From a bacterium (GTDB lineage: Bacteria > Auribacterota > Auribacteria > Auribacterales > Auribacteraceae), in contig JACKPL010000007.1 in assembly GCA_024233545.1 (NCBI GenBank), forward strand, positions 62,001 to 126,000: DNA of 64,000 nt, written 5' to 3'. Of this stretch, positions 19,451 to 26,031 are shown in pieces. The notes beneath the pieces were generated by a model. It made no database searches. It worked only from the letters and a program-made list of their open reading frames with translations, and was not told the origin of the DNA. Positions within the stretch are counted from its first letter, which is position 1. Every line of letters begins with the position of its first letter. Both the position numbers and the translations under genes were made by a program.

Positions 19451-19549
19451 ATAACCTTAAGCGGTGTCTGTGAACCAGTTTCATTTCTCTTAGTAAGCAT
19501 TTGCGGAGAAGAGAACGAATACTAACTGTACAAAAAAAAGATTCTCTTC

Positions 19550-20221
19550 ATGAAACATTTACATATGACATTATCTGTTTTTGGTGTTGTCACACTATTC
19601 AGCTCAGGTCTGTATGCGGCTTCTATAACCATCCAACCTGAAGCCATAGCAGGTAAAGATGTTTCAATTGGCCAGTACGTTACTCATAGCACAGCAGGAG
19701 AAATGTATGTACTTAACAATTACAGTAGCAGTACATTATACAGCCTCATTGAATTTGACTTGTCTATAGTTCCGGTAGGTGCAACTATCAATAGCGCTGT
19801 CATGGAAATATTTCTCGAAGGTTCGATTTTCCAGGGAATTCCGGCAAATTATCTTATCAATGCATACAGAATAACTTCAAACTGGAATGAAACAAGCATT
19901 ACATGGGCAACTCAACCACCACTCGACTTTACTGTTCCTGTCGCAAATTCGGGTGGTACGCCCAATAACAATACATGGGTTGTGTGGGATATAACCAATT
20001 TCGTCAACGACTGGTATCTCGGAGTAAACAATAATTATGGGGTTGAATTAAGAAATAGTGGGGAAGGAACCTATTATTACTTCACATCATCCGATTCTGC
20101 GGCATCATCGCTTCATCCGAAACTGACTATAGAATATACCTCATACGTTATTCCCGAACCAGCAACATTCCTTCTGCTGGGAATGGGTATTCTGGCATGG
20201 GTGCGGCGACGTAGCAATTGA
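19550..20221 (+). CDS. PEP-CTERM DNRLRE-domain protein
   Basis: 223 residues. Signal peptide ending LYAA, then a full DNRLRE (CBM96-like) domain: LIEFDLSIVPVGATINSAVM, YRITSNWNETSITWATQPP and VVWDITNFVNDWYLG are its hallmarks. The C-terminus is IPEPATFLLLGMGILAWV then RRRSN. DNRLRE modules are found in large secreted polysaccharide-binding proteins; a free-standing one suggests a matrix or carbohydrate-binding component. It probably shares the transcript of the gene before it. Confidence 0.88.
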   Translation: MKHLHMTLSVFGVVTLFSSGLYAASITIQPEAIAGKDVSIGQYVTHSTAGEMYVLNNYSSSTLYSLIEFDLSIVPVGATINSAVMEIFLEGSIFQGIPANYLINAYRITSNWNETSITWATQPPLDFTVPVANSGGTPNNNTWVVWDITNFVNDWYLGVNNNYGVELRNSGEGTYYYFTSSDSAASSLHPKLTIEYTSYVIPEPATFLLLGMGILAWVRRRSN

Positions 20222-20648
20222 TGAATCTAATAATTTATGCTATAACGCAAAAGATTTTAATCCGTCTTTGAGAAATCGGGATCAAAAAACTAACAGATAC
20301 GTACCTTTCCTTACCTTCGCGTGGAGTTGAATAAATCAACCTCAACCTGTTATTATACAATGTTTTAACATACTGATATAAATACGCATAGTTCTATCAT
20401 ACGTTAGAAATTTTCTTAATGATATAAGCGAGAGGGGTTCTGTCGTTTTTTTCAGAGGTACGGATGATCTCATATGATTCTTAAGTAAGCAATAATTCAA
20501 TTTCTTTAATATCATACAATTTGGTTTGACGATATAAAGTAAGAAGCCCGCTTTCCGGATAGGAAAACGGGCTTTATTTGTTGATAAATGGTGTGAGCAA
20601 TTGCATCAGAAACAATTATGTATCGTGATTTTCTTTGCCTTTACGTTC
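20222..20648. other. intergenic region between convergent genes
   Basis: Contains no recognisable gene. The only structure seen is the terminator hairpin at 20542-20580. The remainder is AT-rich. Confidence 0.5.
20542..20580. terminator. bidirectional terminator
   Basis: AAGCCCGCTTTCC pairs with GGAAAACGGGCTT (one mismatch) around the loop GGATA; TTTATTTG follows on the plus strand. It serves convergent genes ending at 20221 and 20649. Confidence 0.75.
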
Positions 20649-21320
20649 TTATTGCTTTTTTATCCCTCTTAGGAATAATCCGAAAACGCTGGATAGCAAT
20701 AGAAAAATCGTGAATGGCTCAGGTACTGGATTAGCAGAATATTCGATATACAAAAAAGGCGTTCCTATTCCACTTTCAGAGGAGTAGAAGTTTTTTTCTG
20801 CAGAGGCTACCGGCTCATGGACAAGAATTGTGCCATAGTTAGCGGAACTTCCATCGACCCAGCTTGCGACCAAGTCAGTGATATCAAAGACTATTTGCCC
20901 TAGATATCCATCATCAATTGGCTGTGTATTTTCATAAACAGAATCAAATGTGGGCTGTGTTGCCCATGTAACGCTTGATTCATCCCATGGAGATGTAACC
21001 CTTTTTGCAGTTACTAAGTCTCCGGTGATACCGCCGCCATCATTCGATTTATATAAATAAAGCGTAGCAAGATCAATTGTTTGTCCATTAAGTATACCCG
21101 GAAGTGTAAATTGAATAAGGCTTCGTACTTCGTAATTAGAGGGGTAGTTAATGATTTTTAATGCAGATGTCTCAAAATTTGTTGCGGGAGCATTACTGTC
21201 AACATATGCATCTTTCACATTCGATGGAGAAGATGTGATTGTTATATTGGCCGCGCTGATGCAATGTGAATAGCCAAAAATAGAGAGAACAGTTAGAACG
21301 ATAATGCTTTTTTTGTTCAT
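20649..21320 (-). CDS. PEP-CTERM DNRLRE-domain protein
   Basis: 223 residues from ATG 21320, chosen over a TTG 12 bases earlier because GGGGGTT precedes it. Signal peptide ending CISA, a DNRLRE domain (VRSLIQFTLPGILNGQTIDL, VTSPWDESSVTWATQPT, IVFDITDLVASWVDGS) and the tag VPEPFTIFLLLSSVFGLFL then RGIKKQ. It is a paralogue of the two DNRLRE genes on the other side of the terminator. It is divergent from the FGE-fold pair, with which it appears to share an enhancer element. Confidence 0.88.
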   Translation of the reverse strand: MNKKSIIVLTVLSIFGYSHCISAANITITSSPSNVKDAYVDSNAPATNFETSALKIINYPSNYEVRSLIQFTLPGILNGQTIDLATLYLYKSNDGGGITGDLVTAKRVTSPWDESSVTWATQPTFDSVYENTQPIDDGYLGQIVFDITDLVASWVDGSSANYGTILVHEPVASAEKNFYSSESGIGTPFLYIEYSANPVPEPFTIFLLLSSVFGLFLRGIKKQ

Positions 21321-21390
21321 TTTAACCCCCAATTGTTAATGGTTTGAACAGTGTCATTGCCTTTTTTGTTACTGCCATGTGGAAGTGTAC

Positions 21391-21405
21391 GCACGTTTTG
21401 TTCCA
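21391..21405 (-). promoter_or_regulatory. sigma-54 promoter for the leftward PEP-CTERM gene
   Basis: On the minus strand TGGAACAAAACGTGC: GG, ten bases, GC. The right box is GTGC instead of TTGC. It lies 71 bp upstream of ATG 21320, and its -24 side is 96 bp from the central element at 21501-21540. Confidence 0.6.
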
Positions 21406-21500
21406 GATGAAACGAATCATGATCTTTAGATATAAGATGCTTTCCAGCATTGTATTATATTACTAGATTATAGAATTGTTCTTTTCGGGGTTTTCTTAAA

Positions 21501-21540
21501 AGCACGGTGGAAAAGGAGTGGAACACGAAATACCGTGTGC
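21501..21540. promoter_or_regulatory. shared divergent enhancer element
   Basis: AGCACGGTGG at the left end and, on the other strand, GCACACGGTATTTCGTG at the right end, so the motifs face each other. The element sits exactly 96 bp from both divergent sigma-54 cores (21405 and 21636). It uses the same GCACGG(T/C)ATT words as the elements at 18.6 and 55.2 kb. Confidence 0.6.
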
Positions 21541-21635
21541 AATGACTTGTAAAACAGTGTTTATCTAAACCGAATCTATTATCTAAAGTACTATATTATA
21601 GGTAAATACAACAATTTAATATGAGTTGCTTTTTA

Positions 21636-21651
21636 TGGAACGATTATTGCG
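21636..21651 (+). promoter_or_regulatory. sigma-54 promoter of the FGE-fold tandem pair
   Basis: TGGAACGATTATTGCG: GG at 21637-21638, ten bases, GC at 21649-21650 inside TTGC. It is 85 bp upstream of the ATG at 21736, with the enhancer-like element 96 bp further up. Confidence 0.75.
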
Positions 21652-21735
21652 CACACTTTCAATGAGTTCCGCAAAGACACATTAAAAGAATAAGTTCTGA
21701 AAATAGATTAAAATATAACAACAAGGGAGCTAATA

Positions 21736-22653
21736 ATGAACAAACTTTTAAAGATTAGCTGTTGTTTAGCGATAGCAACGGTAGTGCTCAATGCATTGAA
21801 TGCCGAAGCGGCAACTTTTGACTGGGCTATAATCGGCAATCCGGGCAATCCTGATGATGTGCACGGCGATGGTTATGGTTCGGTTGGGTACCAGTACAGC
21901 ATAGCGACCACGGAAGTAACTGCGGCGCAGTATGTGGAGTTCCTGAATGCAGTGGCGGCGACGGATACGTATGGTTTGTATAATACGGGGATGTATAATT
22001 CAACGAATTATAAGGGGATAAAGCGTACGGGCAGTTCGGGGTCTTATGTTTACAGCGTGAATACGGATTTTCAGCCTGATTGGGCAAACCGTCCTGTAGC
22101 GTATGTATCGTGGTACGATACGTTGCGATTCGCGAACTGGTTACACAATGGTCAGTTGACAGGCGCGCAAGATGCAACAACAACGGAGTACGGCGCGTAT
22201 GATATGTCGTTGGGGGCATCAGTGGTGCGCCTTGCTGGAGCGGAATATTGGTTGCCTTCTGAAGATGAATGGTACAAAGCGGCGTACTACGACCCTGTAT
22301 TGAGTGTGTATTATGACTATGCCACGGGAACAGACACTACTCCGAACAATAACATTCCCACGAATGATACGGGAAATAGTGCGAATTATTATGATGGCGG
22401 ACATGTATTAGGCAGTCCGTATTACAGTACGGAAGTAGGTGCGTATGATGAATCGGAAAGTCCTTATGGGACGTATGACCAGAGCGGAAACGTATGGGAA
22501 TGGAACGAAGCTCTGATAAGCGGAGTAAACCGCGGTTTGCGTGGCGGTTCGTGGAACAACGATGCGATCTACCTGCCCTCTTCCAACCGCGATGTCTACT
22601 TCCCCCCGACTAGCGAGGCAGGAGCTCTCGGTTTTCGAGTTGCAAGTTCCTAA
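21736..22653 (+). CDS. FGE-sulfatase-fold secreted protein 1, anchor cut off by a stop
   Basis: 305 residues. Signal peptide ending NAEA, then a formylglycine-generating-enzyme/SUMF1-type domain (C-type-lectin-like fold): IATTEVTAAQYVEFLNA, RPVAYVSWYDTLRFANWL, YWLPSEDEWYKAAYYDP, GNVWEWNEALI, RGLRGGSW and the terminal GFRVASS. The active-site cysteines of true sulfatase-modifying enzymes are absent, so it is probably a binding scaffold. A TAA at 22651 ends it; the in-frame codons beyond (22654-22746) encode a complete PEP-CTERM tail, and the paralogue has TAC there. GGGAG precedes the ATG. The segment 22555-22629 is hypervariable relative to the paralogue. Confidence 0.85.
   Translation: MNKLLKISCCLAIATVVLNALNAEAATFDWAIIGNPGNPDDVHGDGYGSVGYQYSIATTEVTAAQYVEFLNAVAATDTYGLYNTGMYNSTNYKGIKRTGSSGSYVYSVNTDFQPDWANRPVAYVSWYDTLRFANWLHNGQLTGAQDATTTEYGAYDMSLGASVVRLAGAEYWLPSEDEWYKAAYYDPVLSVYYDYATGTDTTPNNNIPTNDTGNSANYYDGGHVLGSPYYSTEVGAYDESESPYGTYDQSGNVWEWNEALISGVNRGLRGGSWNNDAIYLPSSNRDVYFPPTSEAGALGFRVASS
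21801..21906 (+). repeat. 106-bp near-identical direct repeat, first copy
   Basis: Encodes the signal-peptide cleavage region and the first strand of the domain. It matches 22853-22958 with one difference seen (C/T), although much of the two genes is far more diverged. This suggests gene conversion or a preserved recombination patch about 1052 bp apart. Confidence 0.85.
22555..22629 (+). other. hypervariable C-terminal segment 1 (candidate DGR variable region)
   Basis: 25 codons between the conserved RGLRGGSW and GFRVASS. They differ from the paralogue mainly at first and second codon positions. By count, 44 of 75 bases are G or C, and most codons have the form NNC or NNT, the pattern left by adenine mutagenesis of AAC/AAT codons. 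The flanks on both sides match the paralogue almost exactly. Confidence 0.6.
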
Positions 22654-22746
22654 ATTGGTGGCGATGCTGTTCCGGAGCCTGCAAGCGTAGGGCTTGTTCT
22701 GCTAAGTGTGGGCGGCTTAGTACTGCGTCGGGCAAAAAGAGCTTAA
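22654..22746 (+). other. orphaned PEP-CTERM tail behind an in-frame stop
   Basis: Directly after the TAA the same frame reads IGGDAVPEPASVGLVLLSVG, then a short basic end RRAKRA and TAA. It aligns with the tail of the downstream paralogue. Only one base (TAA against TAC) separates an anchored from an unanchored product. Confidence 0.85.
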
Positions 22747-22790
22747 CACTGTATCCTTAAATGACCGTTAACCGGGTATGGGAGGAAATA

Positions 22791-23771
22791 ATGAAAAAAC
22801 AATGTATAAATGCATTCTTATTAGCATCGGCTTTGATAGTGAGTGCAAGTAGTGCCGAAGCGGCAACTTTTGACTGGGCTATAATCGGCAATCCGGGTAA
22901 TCCTGATGATGTGCACGGCGATGGTTATGGTTCGGTTGGGTACCAGTACAGCATAGCGGCGAAGGAGGTAACTACTGCGCAGTATGTGGAGTTTTTGAAT
23001 GCGGTTGCGGCGACGGATACGTACGGCTTGTATAATACTAATATGAGTAGTTCGGCGTCGTATCAGGGTATAACACGATCGGGAGGTTCAGGGAGTTATG
23101 AGTATAGCTCGAATGCGGGTTGGGAGAACCGTCCTGTGGTATATGTGAGTTGGTATGATACGTTGCGTTTCACAAACTGGCTGCATAATGGTCAATTGAC
23201 GGGGGCGCAGAATAACACGACAACAGAGTATGGGGCGTATGATATGTCGTTAGGAACATCTGTGGTACGTTTAAGCGGAGCGGAATACTGGTTGCCGAGC
23301 GAGGATGAATGGTACAAGGCGGCGTATTATAACCCTGTTAATGAAGAGTATTACAATTACGCGACAGGTTCTGATACGTTGCCGTCCCGTACGGTACCGA
23401 GTGGAGACACGGGAAATTCTGCGAATTATTATGATGATAATAGTCATCTAGGGTTGTTAGATGTAGGTGCATATGATGAATCAGAAAGTCCGTACGGAAC
23501 GTATGATCAAAACGGCAATGTGTGGGAGTGGAACGAGGCTTTAATAGGCAGTAACCGCGGTTTGCGGGGCGGTTCGTGGGGTAGCAGTGCGTTTACCTTG
23601 GCCGCATCCTTTCGCCACAGCACCACTGTTACGACCGAACACAACGGTATCGGTTTTCGAGTTGCAAGTTCCTACATTGGTGGCGATGTTGCTGTTCCAG
23701 AGCCTGCAAGCGTAGGGCTTGTTCTGCTAAGTGTGGGTGGTCTCATACTGCGCTGGGCAAAAAAAGTTTAA
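22791..23771 (+). CDS. FGE-sulfatase-fold PEP-CTERM protein 2
   Basis: About 326 residues from ATG 22791 (GGGAGG 8 bases upstream). Signal peptide ending SSAEA, the same formylglycine-generating-enzyme-like domain as its neighbour (VTTAQYVEFLNA, RPVVYVSWYDTLRF, WLPSEDEWYKAAYY, GNVWEWNEAL, RGLRGGSW, GIGFRVASS), then the intact sorting tail VPEPASVGLVLLSVGGLIL and RWAKKV. It follows the first copy in the same operon, and a strong terminator comes 22 bp after it. The segment 23580-23651 is the second hypervariable patch. Lectin-fold domains of this type are the usual scaffold for retroelement-driven diversification. Confidence 0.88.
   Translation: MKKQCINAFLLASALIVSASSAEAATFDWAIIGNPGNPDDVHGDGYGSVGYQYSIAAKEVTTAQYVEFLNAVAATDTYGLYNTNMSSSASYQGITRSGGSGSYEYSSNAGWENRPVVYVSWYDTLRFTNWLHNGQLTGAQNNTTTEYGAYDMSLGTSVVRLSGAEYWLPSEDEWYKAAYYNPVNEEYYNYATGSDTLPSRTVPSGDTGNSANYYDDNSHLGLLDVGAYDESESPYGTYDQNGNVWEWNEALIGSNRGLRGGSWGSSAFTLAASFRHSTTVTTEHNGIGFRVASSYIGGDVAVPEPASVGLVLLSVGGLILRWAKKV
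22853..22958 (+). repeat. 106-bp near-identical direct repeat, second copy
   Basis: Partner of 21801-21906, with the same length and reading frame and one base difference seen. Homologous recombination between them would fuse the two genes and delete about 1 kb. Confidence 0.85.
23580..23651 (+). other. hypervariable C-terminal segment 2 (candidate DGR variable region)
   Basis: 24 codons between GGSW and GFRVASS. Most variable codons end in C or T (GGT AGC AGT, TTT ACC, CAC AGC ACC ACT GTT, CAC AAC GGT ATC). It is one codon shorter than segment 1. The three framework codons GCG, TCC and CGC are kept in both copies. The bases from GGTTTTCGAG to the end of the shared block are identical to copy 1 over at least 23 nt, where an initiation-of-homing site would be expected. 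Confidence 0.6.
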
Positions 23772-23793
23772 TTAGTCGTTTTACCGTTTACCA

Positions 23794-23822
23794 AAAGCCC
23801 ACTTTCCGTGGGCTTTTTTTTT
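23794..23822 (+). terminator. rho-independent terminator
   Basis: AAAGCCCAC-TTTCC-GTGGGCTTT followed by further T. It closes the FGE-fold operon 22 bp after the stop codon at 23769-23771. Confidence 0.92.
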
Positions 23823-24026
23823 CGAGAAATTTCAAAAATTAAACAAACTCAAATGTTACGAGAGAGGATGTCTTCTTTAAATATATCAACTGGATAATGT
23901 GTTAAATTTTCAATTTATCAAAGCGGAAAATCTAACAAAACACTATTTTTACAGTCATTATAATGTAATACGATTGTCCTGTTCTTTTTTGTAGAAATAC
24001 GAGTTATAAAAAAAATAATTTTTTTC

Positions 24027-24054
24027 TTGATAATTGTTATTATTATGGTATAAA
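24027..24054 (+). promoter_or_regulatory. sigma-70-like promoter
   Basis: TTGATA (24027-24032), a 16-bp AT-rich spacer, then TATAAA (24049-24054), 60 bp upstream of the ATG at 24114. There is no GG-N10-GC core here, so this gene is controlled differently from the sigma-54 set. Confidence 0.5.
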
Positions 24055-24113
24055 TATGTAATACATGTTCGGGTGGTTAGATTTAACAAAATAATTTTCG
24101 AAAGGAGAAAAAT

Positions 24114-24821
24114 ATGCGAAAAATTGTTTTTGTTACCTCGCTTGTAATTGGCATGTTGTGTTCAAACGCCTATGCAGTGAAAATTCTTGAAGGAGAGGCT
24201 TTGTTCACCGGTGGTGGAACAGTCACAGGTCAGACAGTGTATGTTGACTATATTGTGTCGACACATGATTTGGCGGCAGCTATTCCGGCGGCAAGTTTTG
24301 TCTTTTCGGATTTAGCAAGCGCACCAGGCTTTTTCAAAGGAGATCATGCTGCATATTCAGGCGATATGTACTATTATTATTACCAGATTGAACGTCCAAC
24401 GGCAACTCCTGCGTCATCAATTAGCGCGCTTTCATTATCGCTTAATCCTGCTACAGTTCATACTGCCGGTTATATTATCGGTTATGACCTTGATGATGCG
24501 CCGTTTAGCCATTCTACTGGTGATACGAATGAAGAAGTTTCAACTATTCAAGACCCAAGTGATGCTGAGTTCGATGATTTAAGCAGTCCTGCTGGTCAAA
24601 CATGGGCTTTTAGTCCTAAACTCACAGTCGGAAAAGAAAGCACCGTACTTTTTGTCTCGTGCATGCATCCTCCGGAATTTTTCCCGGCTTCTATTCTTGA
24701 TAGTGGTGGGTTCTGGGAAGGTAGTTTGCCGATACCATTGATGGTTGTTCCTGAACCGGCGAGTATTCTTCTCATCGGAATGAGTATTGTCGGCGTAGTT
24801 CTTAAAAAGAAAAGATCGTAA
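24114..24821 (+). CDS. PEP-CTERM exported protein
   Basis: 235 residues. Signal peptide ending NAYA, a beta-rich body rich in Ser, Ala, Pro and Tyr with no family I recognise, then VPEPASILLIGMSIVGVVL and KKKRS. GAAAGGAG sits at ideal distance from the ATG. It has its own promoter and terminator, so it is a single-gene unit. Confidence 0.85.
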   Translation: MRKIVFVTSLVIGMLCSNAYAVKILEGEALFTGGGTVTGQTVYVDYIVSTHDLAAAIPAASFVFSDLASAPGFFKGDHAAYSGDMYYYYYQIERPTATPASSISALSLSLNPATVHTAGYIIGYDLDDAPFSHSTGDTNEEVSTIQDPSDAEFDDLSSPAGQTWAFSPKLTVGKESTVLFVSCMHPPEFFPASILDSGGFWEGSLPIPLMVVPEPASILLIGMSIVGVVLKKKRS

Positions 24822-24843
24822 GTCTTATTAAATGTACTGAAAA

Positions 24844-24886
24844 AATAACCCTTTCTCTGAAGAATGGAGAAAGGGTTATTTTTTTA
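24844..24886 (+). terminator. rho-independent terminator
   Basis: AATAACCCTTTCTC pairs perfectly with GAGAAAGGGTTATT, followed by T7, just after the gene ending at 24821. A-runs on the left arm let it also serve the leftward gene ending at 24904. Confidence 0.92.
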
Positions 24887-24903
24887 TGTTGGAATACACT
24901 AGT

Positions 24904-25692
24904 TTATCGTCTTTTATGCTTAAAGAGAAATGCGAAGATTCCTGAGCACAAGAGTATCAAAGAAAACGGTTCGCTAATTTCAAGGCTGATGTCATAAGTT
25001 TCCCGTTGCGGAGGAACTTCATCGTTGTAATAGCTCCAATGTAAAATATCATGTCCGATATAAAAAGAGCCGTTTCCATCAAAATCGTATGCAAAATCAC
25101 TGAGCCCTAACGGATTTCCAAAAACATCCGGTATCCATGGTGCGTCAAGTATATCGACAACTAACTCTTTTGCTTCATCATTGGGGATAGTTTCTTCGGT
25201 ATCCGAACTTATTTCGGCATCTTTATCATTTGCCGGATCAGGGTTTGGGGTGCCGGGCGGAAGGTGTGTACCGGGAACCTCTGCGGTTGACCCATCCTTA
25301 TATTTCACTCGCACTTTTCCGTTTTCTTCAGTAATGCTTGATACTTTATCGGGATCAGGGATTTCAAAAACCTTTCCCTCGGGTGTTTGAATGCGGGGTT
25401 TATTCGTATCAGGTGGTGGTACAACAGCGCCACCGCCACCACCTCCGCCCGGTGCAGGATCGCCGGGTTTTGATATTGTTATTACTAAGTGGCCATTAAA
25501 TGAGTCAATTGTAACTTTAGAACCTTTGGGAACAGGAACACCAGCATATGGGTTGGCATTCTTGAGTACTGCTCCATCTTGAATAATGATTACTGATGGT
25601 TCATAAATTCCGTTAGCGGATACTACTGCACATTGAAAAAGGAACAAACAAACACTGATAAGCAACCAAAGAAATAAATATTTCATCTTCAT
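24904..25692 (-). CDS. exported Pro/Gly-rich protein with a variant sorting tail
   Basis: About 262 residues from ATG 25692 (GAGGGAGGG upstream). Signal peptide ending VSANG; near residue 95 a run of seven Gly, then VVPPPDTNKP; a short repeat-like KVFEIPDPDKV...KVRVKYKDGS region; then an acidic stretch with a possible calcium loop DFDGNGSF. The C-terminus is ISEPFSLILLCSGIFAFLF then KHKRR: the architecture of a PEP-CTERM tag, with Ser in place of the first Pro. Either an atypical substrate or a non-cleavable tail. Confidence 0.75.
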   Translation of the reverse strand: MKMKYLFLWLLISVCLFLFQCAVVSANGIYEPSVIIIQDGAVLKNANPYAGVPVPKGSKVTIDSFNGHLVITISKPGDPAPGGGGGGGAVVPPPDTNKPRIQTPEGKVFEIPDPDKVSSITEENGKVRVKYKDGSTAEVPGTHLPPGTPNPDPANDKDAEISSDTEETIPNDEAKELVVDILDAPWIPDVFGNPLGLSDFAYDFDGNGSFYIGHDILHWSYYNDEVPPQRETYDISLEISEPFSLILLCSGIFAFLFKHKRR

Positions 25693-26031
25693 AACCCTCC
25701 CTCTCGCCTTACCTTTTATAATGAAGCACATTATTTATTATATCATTATATTGTTTATTTGTCAATTTAATGATTGCTTAATAAGTTTGATTATTTGTAA
25801 TAACTATCTTGTTTGTCTTTTTTTTCGTGCTTTATTTTTATAATATGATATTCATAATTGTTATTATATGTAATTAAGTTTTATGCTTTGTTGAAAGAAA
25901 TACTTTTTGATAGGAAATATTTGAGATTTACAATAAGTATCAAGTAGGCAATACTGTAATAATATATTTTCACAAGTTCTAAACCGAAAATTATAGCGAG
26001 TTTCGGTAGCATCACATAAGAGATTTTAATT
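25693..26031. other. AT-rich divergent intergenic region
   Basis: Separates the leftward variant-tail gene from the rightward GT-C gene. It is very AT-rich with long T runs. I see no repeat, RNA or clear promoter pair that I can assign with confidence. Confidence 0.4.

Noticed and set aside
21391..23822. A reverse transcriptase or template repeat next to the FGE-fold pair
   Set aside because: All six frames and both flanks were read for RT motifs and for an A-rich copy of the variable region; none was found.
25391..25582. Long proline/glycine frame opposite the 24904 gene
   Set aside because: It is the antisense shadow of the poly-Gly/Pro linker and has no start site or domain.
15967..25692. 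Exosortase gene in the PEP-CTERM cluster
   Set aside because: No multi-helix protein here has the exosortase Cys/Arg/His motifs; the large membrane proteins are GT-C type.
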